Positions 26,281 through 34,813 of a stretch of DNA of 64,000 nt are shown here, one piece after another. The stretch comes from Sphingobium boeckii. Its GTDB lineage: Bacteria > Pseudomonadota > Alphaproteobacteria > Sphingomonadales > Sphingomonadaceae. Positions within the stretch are counted from its first letter, which is position 1. Each line of letters starts with the position of its first letter. The notes beneath the pieces were generated by a model. That model searched no databases. It saw only the letters and a program-made list of their open reading frames with translations, and was not told the DNA's origin. A program made the translations under genes and the position numbers. The DNA lies in contig NZ_JACIJC010000003.1 of the NCBI RefSeq assembly GCF_014199215.1, positions 434,001 to 498,000 of the forward strand, given 5' to 3'.

Positions 26281-26980
26281 GTCCGTCTGCTTCGGGGACG
26301 AGTGCGGGAGCATCGACCTTGGGCGGATCGATCTCATGGCCAAAGCCCGCAGCCTCGAAACGCTCGGGCAATGGCGCCACGGCCTCCACGGGCGGTTTAC
26401 CCTCCCGCGGGATATAGAGACGCTGGCTATGCAGCAGCATCGGCTCGCCGCTTTTGCCATAAACCGGATCGCCGACGATCGCTGCGCCGAGGCCATAAAG
26501 CGCATGGGCGCGGATTTGATGCGTGCGCCCCGTCTGCGGGGTAAAGCCGATCAGCGCGCGGCCATCCTTCACCATCAGCGTGCGCCACGCCGTCCGCGCC
26601 GCCTTGCCCTTGGGATCGATCGCCATCCGCCAGCCCTGTTCGCGCGTGCTCACCTTGAGCAGGGGCATGTCGATCAGGCCTTCCTCGGTTTCGGGCACGC
26701 CCTCGATCACTGCGAGATAATGCTTTTCCACCAATCCGGCTTCGAATGCCTGACCGAAGCGCTTGTGCGCCTTGGGATTGCGCGCGAGCAACAGGCAGCC
26801 ACTGGTATCGCGGTCCAGCCGGTGCACCGCGAGAGGCCAGCGCTTGAACCCGAAGGTGAGCAGCGAAAGATGGTTCTCGAGGCTGAGCGAACCGTCACGC
26901 GGCGCGTCCACCGGCAAGCCCGCCGGCTTGTCGAGGATGATCGCCTCGCCGTCGATAAAGAGCACATGATCTGAAAGCAT
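26267..26980 (-). CDS. RluA family pseudouridine synthase
   Basis: A 237-residue synthase without an S4 domain. The catalytic aspartate is in HRLDRDTSGCLLLARN. Other family segments are ILDKPAGLPVDAP, GRTHQIRAHA and GDPVYG. It isomerises uridine in rRNA and/or tRNA; the short RluA-like form suggests 23S rRNA U746 and tRNA U32 or a related site, but the exact target is unknown. Its end overlaps arfB by 14 bases. Confidence 0.92.
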   Translation of the reverse strand: MLSDHVLFIDGEAIILDKPAGLPVDAPRDGSLSLENHLSLLTFGFKRWPLAVHRLDRDTSGCLLLARNPKAHKRFGQAFEAGLVEKHYLAVIEGVPETEEGLIDMPLLKVSTREQGWRMAIDPKGKAARTAWRTLMVKDGRALIGFTPQTGRTHQIRAHALYGLGAAIVGDPVYGKSGEPMLLHSQRLYIPREGKPPVEAVAPLPERFEAAGFGHEIDPPKVDAPALVPEADGHGEG

Positions 26981-27018
26981 CGGATGCTAATAGAGCCCTT
27001 TGCCGAAAGAAGGAAACT

Positions 27019-27109
27019 GTCATTCCCGCGAAAGCGGGAATCCCGCTTTTGCGCGAGACACCCGAAAGGAGAAGACGAAGCGGGGTTCCCGCTTTCGCGG
27101 GAATGACGG
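27019..27109. repeat. Family C palindromic repeat, copy C3
   Basis: GTCATTCCCGCGAAAGCGGG on the left and CCCGCTTTCGCGGGAATGAC on the right form a nested double hairpin. It is located between the lipoprotein gene at 27128 and the rluA-type gene, both on the minus strand. Confidence 0.9.
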
Positions 27110-27127
27110 TCTGGCTTTAGATGAGGC

Positions 27128-27868
27128 TCAGCACTGCGGAATGCCCTGCGCATCCTTGCCGGCCACAAACGCCTCGCCCTGCCGCGACCAGATCACGTCG
27201 CGGGTCACGCTGCCCTTGTATTTCACCACGAAATCCCTGTCCCGGTCGGCCGGCGCGATCGCCGCATCCACGGTGTTGGGCTTGGTATCGTCCACGATCG
27301 CGCCCTCGTCGCTATAGGCAAGCGGCACCAGATCGGCGCGGAGCTTGGGTCCATCGGGCAGCAATTCGGTCAATCGCGCGATGCTGCAGGTAATGCCCTG
27401 CCCCATGCCGTTCGACACGGTTTGCACCACGGGTGCGGACATCAGATCGGTGCGCACCGTCCACTGGGGCGGCGCGCCATATTCGGAGCCGGGAATTGCA
27501 TCGGTCCAGCCCTTGGTGACCTTCATGCCTTCGGGCGTTTCCGTGAGGTAATGAACCGCGAGAAGCCCTGAACAGGCATGGCAATCCGGCCCGCTGCCTT
27601 CGGAGAACAGCACAAGCCCTTCCTTCACGCGGTACAGGCCGGCCGGCGCGAAGGTATAGCGCTCATCCTTGATCATTATCGCGGGGGTTTCGAACGCCAG
27701 CGCGAAGGCGGATTGCAACGCGGCGGGTTCGTTCAGCTTTTCAGCCAGCGGCACGCGCAGCGCGCTGGTGTCGATCGCCTTTTCCGATGCCTTGTTCGCA
27801 TCGTCACCGCCGCCGCAGGCCGACAGCAGCATGAGAGAGGCGAAAAGGGAAAGGGCGGGGAAGCGCAT
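27128..27868 (-). CDS. Lipoprotein of unknown function
   Basis: A 246-residue protein starting at the ATG at 27868. A lipoprotein signal peptide (MRFPALSLFASLMLLSACGGG) has a clear LSAC lipobox. The mature part has a CHACSG motif in the middle (DCHACSGLLAVHYL), which could bind metal or form a disulphide, and cysteines at ITCSIA and at the last residue. I recognise no family. The longer frame to 28105 lies inside wrbA and is rejected. Confidence 0.75.
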   Translation of the reverse strand: MRFPALSLFASLMLLSACGGGDDANKASEKAIDTSALRVPLAEKLNEPAALQSAFALAFETPAIMIKDERYTFAPAGLYRVKEGLVLFSEGSGPDCHACSGLLAVHYLTETPEGMKVTKGWTDAIPGSEYGAPPQWTVRTDLMSAPVVQTVSNGMGQGITCSIARLTELLPDGPKLRADLVPLAYSDEGAIVDDTKPNTVDAAIAPADRDRDFVVKYKGSVTRDVIWSRQGEAFVAGKDAQGIPQC

Positions 27869-27929
27869 GGAACGACCTTTGTTATGCAAAACGAGGCCGT
27901 GTGCCAATGGACCTTCCCCGCCCCAGCGG

Positions 27930-28529
27930 TCAACCGTGCAGCTTTGCGGCTGTCTCGGCGATTTTGCGGCCCTGATAGCGCGCGCCCTCCAGTTCGACCG
28001 CGCTCGGCTGACGGCTGCCGTCGCCGCCTGCGATGGTGGTGGCACCATAAGGCGCGCCGCCAACAACGTCTTCATGGCCCATCTGTCCGGCATGGCCATA
28101 ATCAAGGCCGACGATCGTCATGCCGAAGTGGAGCAGATTGGTGATGATCGAAAACAGCGTGGTTTCCTGCCCGCCATGCTGGGTGGCCGAGGAGGTAAAG
28201 GCACCACCCACCTTGCCATTCAGCGCGCCGCTGGCCCAGAGACCGCCAGCCTGATCGAGAAATGCCGCCATCTGGCTGCTCATCCGGCCAAAGCGCGTGC
28301 CCGTGCCGACGATGATCGCATCGTAATGGGCCAGTTCGGCGACCGTCGCGATCGGCGCATCCTGATCATATTTGAAATGGTTTTTGCGCGCGGCTTCTTC
28401 GGGCACCGTTTCGGGAACGCGCTTCACGTCCACCGTCGCACCCGTCGAACGCGCGCCTTCGGCAACGGCGTTCGCCATCGTCTCGATATGCCCATAGGTG
28501 GAGTAATAAAGAACCAGAACTTTTGCCAT
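27930..28529 (-). CDS. wrbA: NAD(P)H:quinone oxidoreductase WrbA
   Basis: A type IV quinone reductase with the flavodoxin fold, 199 residues. The FMN phosphate loop is [17 protein letters not shown], the isoalloxazine-binding segment is [19 protein letters not shown], and [12 protein letters not shown] is typical. It reduces quinones by two electrons and so avoids semiquinone stress. AGGAG is seven bases from the ATG at 28529 and only four from the one at 28532, so 28529 (MAKVLVLYY) is preferred. It is followed at higher coordinates by a pirin gene in the same direction, separated by a repeat. Confidence 0.95.
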   Translation of the reverse strand: MAKVLVLYYSTYGHIETMANAVAEGARSTGATVDVKRVPETVPEEAARKNHFKYDQDAPIATVAELAHYDAIIVGTGTRFGRMSSQMAAFLDQAGGLWASGALNGKVGGAFTSSATQHGGQETTLFSIITNLLHFGMTIVGLDYGHAGQMGHEDVVGGAPYGATTIAGGDGSRQPSAVELEGARYQGRKIAETAAKLHG

Positions 28530-28543
28530 CATGTGTCTCCTTA

Positions 28544-28641
28544 GCTCCCCTCCCGCTTGCGGGAGGGTTGGGGGTGGGAAAGTCAGTATCTGGAATGTGC
28601 CGAAGGCCCACCCCCTGCCCCTCCCGCAAGCGGGAGGGGGG
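28544..28641. repeat. Family E palindromic element, copy E1
   Basis: Two local hairpins (CCCTCCCGC-TT-GCGGGAGGG and CCCTCCCGC-AA-GCGGGAGGG) are joined by complementary outer parts (TTGGGGGTGGG and CCCACCCCC). It stands between pirin and wrbA, which run the same way. Confidence 0.85.
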
Positions 28642-28649
28642 ATTTAAGG

Positions 28650-29348
28650 TTACGCCGCGTCCACCAGGACCAGCTCGCTATCTTCGATCGCCTTGATCGA
28701 AACGGTCTGGCCGCCGCCAAGCGCCGCGCCATCGCGGGCCTTGAAGGGCGCGCCATCGATCTCGATCGCGCCGGTGGCGGGGACGAGATAGGCATGGCGG
28801 CCTTGGCCCACCTTATGCTCCAGTGTTTCGCCGGCCTTCAGCGTAGCCCCCATCACGCGGGCATCCGCCCGGATCGGGAGCGCGCCTTCATCGCCTTCGA
28901 ACCCGCTGGCGAGCGTCACGAACTTGCCGGATCGGTCCGTCTTGGGAAACGGCTTCGCGCCCCAGCTTGGTTCGCCGCCACGACGGCTCGGCTCGATCCA
29001 GATCTGGAACAGCGTGGTCTTCTCGCTTTCCAGATTATATTCGGCATGGCGCACGCCGGTGCCCGCACTCATCACCTGCACATCGCCAGCGCCGGTGCGG
29101 CCTTCATTCCCCATGCTGTCCTTATGCGTGATCGCGCCGGAACGGACATAGGTGATGATTTCCATGTCGCGGTGCGGATGGGGCGGAAAGCCGCTGTTCG
29201 GGCCGATCTCGTCATCGTTCCACACCCGGATCGCGCCCCAGCCCATGCGGGCGGGATCATGATAGTCCGCGAATGAAAAATGATGGCGGGCGTTCAGCCA
29301 GCCATGATCGGCATGGCCGAGGCTTTCAAAGGATCTTTTCTCGATCAT
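28650..29348 (-). CDS. Pirin family protein
   Basis: A bicupin pirin of 232 residues. The N-terminal cupin carries the metal-binding motif FPPHPHRDMEIITYV with further ligand HAEYN; the second cupin (ATGAIEIDGAPF) is degenerate, as usual. Some bacterial pirins act as quercetin dioxygenases, others as redox or metal sensors. AGGAG lies eight bases before the ATG at 29348, which favours that start over the GTG at 29357. It diverges from the LysR gene and is probably its target. Confidence 0.9.
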   Translation of the reverse strand: MIEKRSFESLGHADHGWLNARHHFSFADYHDPARMGWGAIRVWNDDEIGPNSGFPPHPHRDMEIITYVRSGAITHKDSMGNEGRTGAGDVQVMSAGTGVRHAEYNLESEKTTLFQIWIEPSRRGGEPSWGAKPFPKTDRSGKFVTLASGFEGDEGALPIRADARVMGATLKAGETLEHKVGQGRHAYLVPATGAIEIDGAPFKARDGAALGGGQTVSIKAIEDSELVLVDAA

Positions 29349-29407
29349 CGTCTTCACTCCTGAAGCGATTCCAGATGAACCGCTTGCTTGAGGCCAAGAT
29401 AAGCATC

Positions 29408-29449
29408 ATGATCAGATCATAAACAGAAACCTTTGAAACGGATCGTTTC
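29408..29449. promoter_or_regulatory. Two palindromes between pirin and lysR genes
   Basis: ATGATC-A-GATCAT (29408-29420) is a perfect 13-base palindrome. GAAACG-GAT-CGTTTC (29435-29449) is a perfect 15-base palindrome ending three bases before the LysR start codon. They are candidate LysR operators controlling both divergent genes. Confidence 0.55.
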
Positions 29450-29452
29450 CAT

Positions 29453-30373
29453 ATGCGCTTGCCGGATTTCGAAGCCTGGGCCATTTTCGCCACTGTGGTG
29501 GAGCACCGCTCCTTCACCGCAGCGGCCGAGGCGCTCAGTCTCTCCAAAGCCACCGTATCCAAGGCCATCACCCGGCTGGAGACCAGCCTTGGCACTGCGC
29601 TCTTTCACCGCACGTCGCGCCGTTTGTCGCTCACGGAAAGCGGCAAGGCGCTGGCGGAGCGCGCGCGCCGCATCCTCTCCGAAGCCGAAGCCGCCGAGGA
29701 AGCCGCGCGCGACGAAGCCCGCCTGCCAAGCGGCACCGTGCGCGTCGCCGCCCCTATGACCTTCGGCCTGATGCACGTCGGCCCGGCCATTGCCGATTTC
29801 CTGAGCGCACATCCCGGCATCGGGGTGGACCTGCATCTAAGTGACGAGAAGATCGACATCATCGATATGGGCTTCGATCTGGCGCTGCGCATCGCCACGC
29901 TGCCAGACAGCTCGTTGCGCGCGCGCCGCCTTGGCGATGTGCAGGGTCATGTCGTAGCCGCCCCCAGCTATCTGGAGCGGCATGGCACGCCCACCCATCC
30001 CGCCCAGCTCGGCGAACATGCGTGCCTCAGCTATGCCTATGTCGCCACCCCTGACCTCTGGCGCTTTCGCGGGCCGGAGGGAGAGGAAGTGGCCGTGCGC
30101 CTGAAAGGCCCGCTGCGCACCAATAGCGGCGAAGCCATGATGCCCACGCTTCGCGCCGGTCTAGGTATCGCGCGCCTGCCCGGTTTCATCGTCGATGCCG
30201 ATATCGCGGCCGGTCATCTGGTTTCGATCCTGCGCGAATGGCGTGGCGATCCGGTCGCTTTGCACCTCCTGAGCCCGCCCGGCGGCCCCAGACCGGCGCG
30301 TGTGGAGCTGTTGATCGATTTCCTCAGCCAGCGATTCAAGGCGCTCTGCGCGTCGGAAATCAGCCTTTCTTAA
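29453..30373 (+). CDS. LysR-type transcriptional regulator
   Basis: A 306-residue regulator. The N-terminal winged helix-turn-helix (FATVVEHRSFTAAAEALSLSKATVSKAITRLE) is followed by the linker helix and a periplasmic-binding-like effector domain (GTVRVAAPMTFGLMHVGPAI onward). The effector domain resembles the CrgA/DmlR-like subgroup. It probably regulates the divergent pirin and perhaps wrbA. The inducer is unknown. Confidence 0.92.
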   Translation: MRLPDFEAWAIFATVVEHRSFTAAAEALSLSKATVSKAITRLETSLGTALFHRTSRRLSLTESGKALAERARRILSEAEAAEEAARDEARLPSGTVRVAAPMTFGLMHVGPAIADFLSAHPGIGVDLHLSDEKIDIIDMGFDLALRIATLPDSSLRARRLGDVQGHVVAAPSYLERHGTPTHPAQLGEHACLSYAYVATPDLWRFRGPEGEEVAVRLKGPLRTNSGEAMMPTLRAGLGIARLPGFIVDADIAAGHLVSILREWRGDPVALHLLSPPGGPRPARVELLIDFLSQRFKALCASEISLS

Positions 30374-30426
30374 CCTCTCGATCGCCCGCGACTCGTGGAC
30401 TCGGGCTGGTTTACACCAAATTAACC
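30370..30426 (+). promoter_or_regulatory. ctrA upstream region with GANTC and TTAACC motifs
   Basis: Two GACTC sites (30390 and 30398), eight bases apart, are CcrM methylation targets. TTAACC half-sites, the core of the CtrA recognition sequence, lie at 30370 and 30421. This resembles the methylation-controlled, autoregulated ctrA promoters known from Caulobacter, although a full TTAA-N7-TTAA site was not found. Confidence 0.6.
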
Positions 30427-30522
30427 TTTTGCGTTCATACCTGCTTTGGTTATTGAATATGTCCATGGGCGACGCGGGCTAGCTGCGCTCAACGACCACA
30501 GAGGCCACTAAAGGGGTTTTAC

Positions 30523-31242
30523 ATGCGGGTGCTGTTGATCGAAGACGAGCCTACGACGGCGAAGGCCATCGAGCTTATGCTCTCGGCAGAGGGCTTTAAT
30601 GTCTACACGACCGATCTGGGCGAGGAGGGCTTGGACCTCGGCAAGCTGTATGATTACGACATCATCTGTCTTGATCTCAACCTGCCGGATATGCACGGCT
30701 ATGATGTGCTGAAGAAGCTGCGCGTCGCCAAGGTGCAAACCCCGGTGCTGATCCTTTCGGGCATCAGCGAAATGGATAGCAAGGTGCGCAGCTTCGGCTT
30801 CGGTGCCGATGATTATGTGACCAAGCCTTTCCACCGCGAAGAACTGGTGGCGCGCATTCATGCCGTTGTCCGCCGTTCCAAGGGCCATAGCCAGTCGGTG
30901 ATCCGCACCGGCAAGCTCGCCGTGAATCTCGATGCCAAGACGGTCGAAGTCGATGGCAGCCGCGTCCATCTGACCGGTAAGGAATATGCGATGCTGGAGC
31001 TGCTCTCGCTGCGCAAGGGCACCACGCTCACCAAGGAAATGTTCCTGAACCACCTTTACGGCGGGATGGACGAACCCGAACTCAAGATCATCGATGTCTT
31101 CATCTGCAAGCTGCGCAAGAAGCTCAGCCTGGCGTGCGGCGGCGACAATTATATCGAAACCGTCTGGGGCCGCGGCTATGTGCTGCGCGACGAGAATGAA
31201 GACGGCGAATTTATCGACATGCCAGACGCGCAGGTCGCCTGA
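30523..31242 (+). CDS. ctrA: Cell cycle response regulator CtrA
   Basis: A 239-residue OmpR-class response regulator. The receiver domain has the acidic pocket (LLIEDEP), phosphorylated aspartate D51 in [10 protein letters not shown] and the lysine in VTKPF. The C-terminal winged helix ([20 protein letters not shown], then [11 protein letters not shown] and [12 protein letters not shown]) matches CtrA closely. CtrA controls replication, division, motility and DNA methylation in alphaproteobacteria. Its own promoter region has GANTC sites and TTAACC boxes, and a strong terminator follows. The chromosomal stand-alone gene context is usual. Confidence 0.96.
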   Translation: MRVLLIEDEPTTAKAIELMLSAEGFNVYTTDLGEEGLDLGKLYDYDIICLDLNLPDMHGYDVLKKLRVAKVQTPVLILSGISEMDSKVRSFGFGADDYVTKPFHREELVARIHAVVRRSKGHSQSVIRTGKLAVNLDAKTVEVDGSRVHLTGKEYAMLELLSLRKGTTLTKEMFLNHLYGGMDEPELKIIDVFICKLRKKLSLACGGDNYIETVWGRGYVLRDENEDGEFIDMPDAQVA

Positions 31243-31274
31243 CTAAAAGTTCGACCCATTTCCCGGGGGATGAA

Positions 31275-31305
31275 GGGCCAGCGGAGCAATCCGCTGGCCC
31301 TTTTT
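31275..31305 (+). terminator. Rho-independent terminator of ctrA
   Basis: A perfect 11-base-pair stem (GGGCCAGCGGA / TCCGCTGGCCC) with a GCAA tetraloop is followed directly by TTTTT. It starts 33 bases after the ctrA stop. Confidence 0.93.
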
Positions 31306-31433
31306 CTGTGTGTAACAATTCGTCACCATCTGCCTGCAGCATAAGTTACCCCTCCCCTCTTGTGCGCCGCAACAATCCCGTGCAGTCTTCATCCGTGGGG
31401 ACCGGATAGGCGGCCCGAGCGTTCAGGGGGGAT

Positions 31434-32891
31434 ATGGCGGCTAGCGGCACATTCGACGAGATCTGGGGCTTCGGCAGCCGGCGCTCGGCGCGCCCGGAAT
31501 TTGCGGGTCTCGCAAAATGGACGAAGCAGACCTCGGCGGCCGATTTCGATCGGCGCCAGCAGGCGGCTGAGCAATATTTCCGCGATCTCGGCATTACCTT
31601 CGCGGTTTATGGCGAGGAAGACAGCGCCGAACGGATCATCCCCTTCGATATCCTGCCGCGCATTTTCACCGCCAAGGAATGGGACAATCTGGCTGAAGGG
31701 CTGGTCCAGCGCGTCGAAACACTCAATGCCTTTCTGGCCGATATCTATGGCGCGCGCCGGATCCTGAAAGACGGGATCATCCCGGCGGAACTCATTTACG
31801 GCAATGCGCAATTCTGCGTCCCCGCCAGCGCGGCCAAGCCGCCGCACGGGATCTTCGCGCATATCTGCGGCATCGATCTGGTGCGCACCGGGCCGGATGA
31901 ATTCTTCGTGCTGGAGGATAATGCGCGCACGCCTTCGGGCGTGAGCTACATGATCGAAAATCGTGAGGCGATGCTGCGGCTTTGCCCCGAACTGTTCGAA
32001 CAATATCCGGTGCAGCCGGTGGATAGCTATACCGAAAGCCTGTTCCGCACGATGGTGTCCGTCGCGCCCAAGGGCTCCAGCCGCGATCCGGTGTGCGTGC
32101 TGCTCACCCCCGGCCATTTCAACTCGGCCTTTTACGAGCACAGCTTCCTGGCCGACACGATGGGAATCGCTCTGGTCGAAGGCTCCGATCTCGAGGTGGA
32201 CGAGGATATCGTCTATATGCGCACCATCTCCGGGCGCGTGCGCGTGGACGTGATCTATCGCCGCATCGACGATGATTTCATTGATCCTTTGGTGTTCCGC
32301 CCCGATTCCATGCTCGGTGTGCCGGGGCTGATCGCGGCCTGGCAATCGGGCAATGTCACGCTGGTCAACGCGCCGGGCACCGGCATTGCGGACGATAAGG
32401 CGATCTACAGCTATATGCCTGAGATCGTGAAATATTATTCCGGCGGAGAGGCCAAGCTGCCCAATGTGGAAACGTGGCGCTGCCGCGAACCACAGGCATT
32501 GAAATACACGCTCGATCATCTGCACGAATTGGTGGTGAAGCTGGTCGATGGATCGGGCGGCTATGGCATGTTGGTCGGCCCCACCGCATCCAAGCAGGAA
32601 ATCGAGAATTTCCGCGCCGCGCTGATCGCCAATCCGGAGAAATATATCGCCCAGCCCACGCTGGCGCTCTCCACCGTGCCGACGCTCACCGAAAAGGGCA
32701 TCGCCCCGCGCCATGTCGATTTTCGGCCGTTCGTGCTGACCGGCGCAAACGGCGTGACGGTCACCCCCGGTGGCCTCACCCGCGTCGCGCTGAAGGAAGG
32801 GTCCCTGGTGGTCAATTCCAGCCAGGGCGGCGGCACGAAGGACAGTTTCGTTCTGTGCGCTGCCGGGGAAGGCCCGGAGGGCGGCGCATGA
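31434..32891 (+). CDS. Circularly permuted type 2 ATP-grasp protein
   Basis: A 485-residue protein of the CPT2 ATP-grasp (DUF404/DUF407) family. Recognisable parts are GIDLVRTGPDEFFVLEDNAR with the acidic metal-binding residues, the central PGHFNSAFYEHSFLADTMGI segment, and the C-terminal VVNSSQGGGTKDSF. These enzymes are predicted amidoligases that use ATP to join a carboxylate to an amine, possibly forming peptide tags. It is the first gene of the Anbu operon, after the ctrA terminator, and overlaps the next gene by ATGA. The substrate is unknown. Confidence 0.93.
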   Translation: MAASGTFDEIWGFGSRRSARPEFAGLAKWTKQTSAADFDRRQQAAEQYFRDLGITFAVYGEEDSAERIIPFDILPRIFTAKEWDNLAEGLVQRVETLNAFLADIYGARRILKDGIIPAELIYGNAQFCVPASAAKPPHGIFAHICGIDLVRTGPDEFFVLEDNARTPSGVSYMIENREAMLRLCPELFEQYPVQPVDSYTESLFRTMVSVAPKGSSRDPVCVLLTPGHFNSAFYEHSFLADTMGIALVEGSDLEVDEDIVYMRTISGRVRVDVIYRRIDDDFIDPLVFRPDSMLGVPGLIAAWQSGNVTLVNAPGTGIADDKAIYSYMPEIVKYYSGGEAKLPNVETWRCREPQALKYTLDHLHELVVKLVDGSGGYGMLVGPTASKQEIENFRAALIANPEKYIAQPTLALSTVPTLTEKGIAPRHVDFRPFVLTGANGVTVTPGGLTRVALKEGSLVVNSSQGGGTKDSFVLCAAGEGPEGGA

Positions 32892-33829
32892 GCATGTTGT
32901 CGCGCACCGCCTCCAATCTCTATTGGATGGGCCGCTATGTCGAGCGCGCCGAATTTACCGCGCGGCTGGTGGAGGCCACGATCCGGCTGGATTCGCTCTC
33001 TGCCCGGCCGGCAGGCATGGGCGCATGGACCAGCGCCCTGGCCGTCGCCTCCGCATCGCGCGGGTTCAAGGCGACCGGGGAGAAGCTCTCCCCGATGCAC
33101 GTCACGCGTTATCTGATGCTGGACGAGCACAATGGCAGCTCTGCGCGCTCCTGCATCGAAACCGCGCGGATGAGCGCACGTGCGGCGCGCACCGCGATCA
33201 CCAAGGAAGCCTGGGGCACGATCAACCTGGCCTGGCTCAATCTGAAAAACCGCGCCAGCCCGGGCGGCACGCAGGCCACGCTCAATCTGATCGACCAGAT
33301 CAAGGCGGTGGCACGCGATTTCGAAGGCGCGATCAACCGGATGCTGCACAGCGAATCCTATTGGTTTGTGCGGCTGGGCGCGGCGGTGGAGCGCGGCGAC
33401 GCCACCGCGCGGCTGCTCGACGTGAAATATCATCTGCTGCTGCCCGAAGGCGAGCGCGTCGGCGGGATCATCGATCGCGATCAATGGCTGACGCTGCTCC
33501 AGGTGGTCTCGGCGCGCACCGCTTATCATTTGCTCTATCCACAGGGGCTGAAACCCTGGCTGGTGGCGGAAATGCTGGTGCTCCGCCGTCAGATGCCCCG
33601 CTCTCTGATCGCGGTTGTCGAGGAATCGGGTCATATGCTGAGCGCGATCGCAGGCACGGTGGGCAAGCAGGGTCCGGCAGACCGGCTGGCACGCCGGCGC
33701 GAGGCCGCGCTGGACCGGCTGAATACCGACACCTTGTTCCAGAACGGGCTCCATCAGTTCCTGACGGATTTCATTCGTGAAAATGCCGAGCTGGATGCGG
33801 CCATCGCCGAACAATTCCGCTTCACATGA
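32888..33829 (+). CDS. Alpha-E domain protein
   Basis: A 313-residue all-helical alpha-E (DUF403) protein. The family start MLSRTASNLYWMGRYVERAE is intact, with conserved ESYWFVRLGAAVERGDATARLLDVKY further on. Alpha-E proteins nearly always accompany CPT2 ATP-grasp enzymes; their helices carry conserved Glu, Arg and Asp residues that may bind a substrate or the ligase. ATGA overlap with the ATP-grasp gene shows translational coupling. No enzymatic activity is established. Confidence 0.93.
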   Translation: MSMLSRTASNLYWMGRYVERAEFTARLVEATIRLDSLSARPAGMGAWTSALAVASASRGFKATGEKLSPMHVTRYLMLDEHNGSSARSCIETARMSARAARTAITKEAWGTINLAWLNLKNRASPGGTQATLNLIDQIKAVARDFEGAINRMLHSESYWFVRLGAAVERGDATARLLDVKYHLLLPEGERVGGIIDRDQWLTLLQVVSARTAYHLLYPQGLKPWLVAEMLVLRRQMPRSLIAVVEESGHMLSAIAGTVGKQGPADRLARRREAALDRLNTDTLFQNGLHQFLTDFIRENAELDAAIAEQFRFT

Positions 33830-33852
33830 TGACGCCCCTGCCCGTTCATCCC

Positions 33853-33939
33853 CGTCATTCCCGCGAAAGCGGGAATCCCGCTTTTCCCATGCCGCAAACC
33901 GAAAAAGGAAGCGGTTTCCCGCTTTCGCGGGCATGACGG
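33853..33939. repeat. Family C palindromic repeat, copy C4
   Basis: CGTCATTCCCGCGAAAGCGG on the left and CCGCTTTCGCGGGCATGACG on the right. It stands inside the presumed Anbu operon, between the alpha-E and transglutaminase genes, and may attenuate or process the transcript. Confidence 0.88.
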
Positions 33940-33978
33940 ATAAGAGCTGATTCCCGAATCGAAGGCCGCACGTTCCCA

Positions 33979-34803
33979 ATGCACCTGACTATCGACTATC
34001 GCACCGATTACCGGTTCACCCAGCCGCAGACGCGCGTCATCCAATTGCTGCGCGTCACGCCGTGCAGCCATGCCGGGCAGACCGTGGTCAATTGGGCGCT
34101 CGACGTGGATTGCGATGCGCGGCTGCGCAGCCAGGTGGATGGCTATGGCAATAAGGTGACGATGCTCTACGTCCCCGGCCCGGTCGATCATGTCAGCGTG
34201 AAGGTGTCGGGCGAGGTGTTCACCGATGATACCGCCGGCGTGATCCGCGATGCGCCGGAGCCGCTGCCGCCCGCGGTCTTCCTGCGCTCAACCCCGCTCA
34301 GCGCGCCGAGCACCGCGATCCGCAATCTGGCCAAGGATTTGCAGCGTGTTGAAAAGGATGAATTGTCGCGGCTTCACCTGCTCAATCGCGAGCTGAACCG
34401 CAGCCTTTCTTTCGATCCGGGCAAGACCCAGGTGGATACCGATGCCGCCACTGCCTTCGATGCCGGGCATGGTGTGTGCCAGGATTTCGCGCATATCTTC
34501 TGCGCCGCAGCCCGCCTGATGGGCGCGCCCGCGCGCTATATCTCGGGCCACCTTTATCGCCGCGACGGTGCCGAGCAGCAGCCCGCAGCCCATGCCTGGG
34601 TGGAAGCGCATATCGACGGCTTTGGCTGGATCGGATTCGATCCGGCCAACGGGATCAGCGCTGACGATGCCTATATCCGCGTGGCGGCTGGTCTGGATTA
34701 TTCTGGCGCTGCCCCCCTGGCTGGCGCTAGAACCGGGGGCGGCTCCGAGAGCCTTGAAGTCGGTGTGCGCGTCCGCATGGCGCAAAGCCAGCAGCAGAAC
34801 TGA
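33979..34803 (+). CDS. Transglutaminase family protein
   Basis: The protein has 274 residues: an N-terminal beta-sandwich (bacterial transglutaminase-like N domain, HLTIDYRTDYRFTQPQTRVIQ) and a papain-like transglutaminase core. The catalytic triad is C167 in GHGVCQDFAHIF, H205 in AAHAWVEAHI and D221 in GFDPANG. Such proteins may act as proteases, peptide transferases or ligases. No signal peptide is seen, so it is cytoplasmic like the other members of the set. It lies between alpha-E and Anbu, a conserved association. Confidence 0.93.
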   Translation: MHLTIDYRTDYRFTQPQTRVIQLLRVTPCSHAGQTVVNWALDVDCDARLRSQVDGYGNKVTMLYVPGPVDHVSVKVSGEVFTDDTAGVIRDAPEPLPPAVFLRSTPLSAPSTAIRNLAKDLQRVEKDELSRLHLLNRELNRSLSFDPGKTQVDTDAATAFDAGHGVCQDFAHIFCAAARLMGAPARYISGHLYRRDGAEQQPAAHAWVEAHIDGFGWIGFDPANGISADDAYIRVAAGLDYSGAAPLAGARTGGGSESLEVGVRVRMAQSQQQN

Positions 34804-34813
34804 TCGGGGGACG

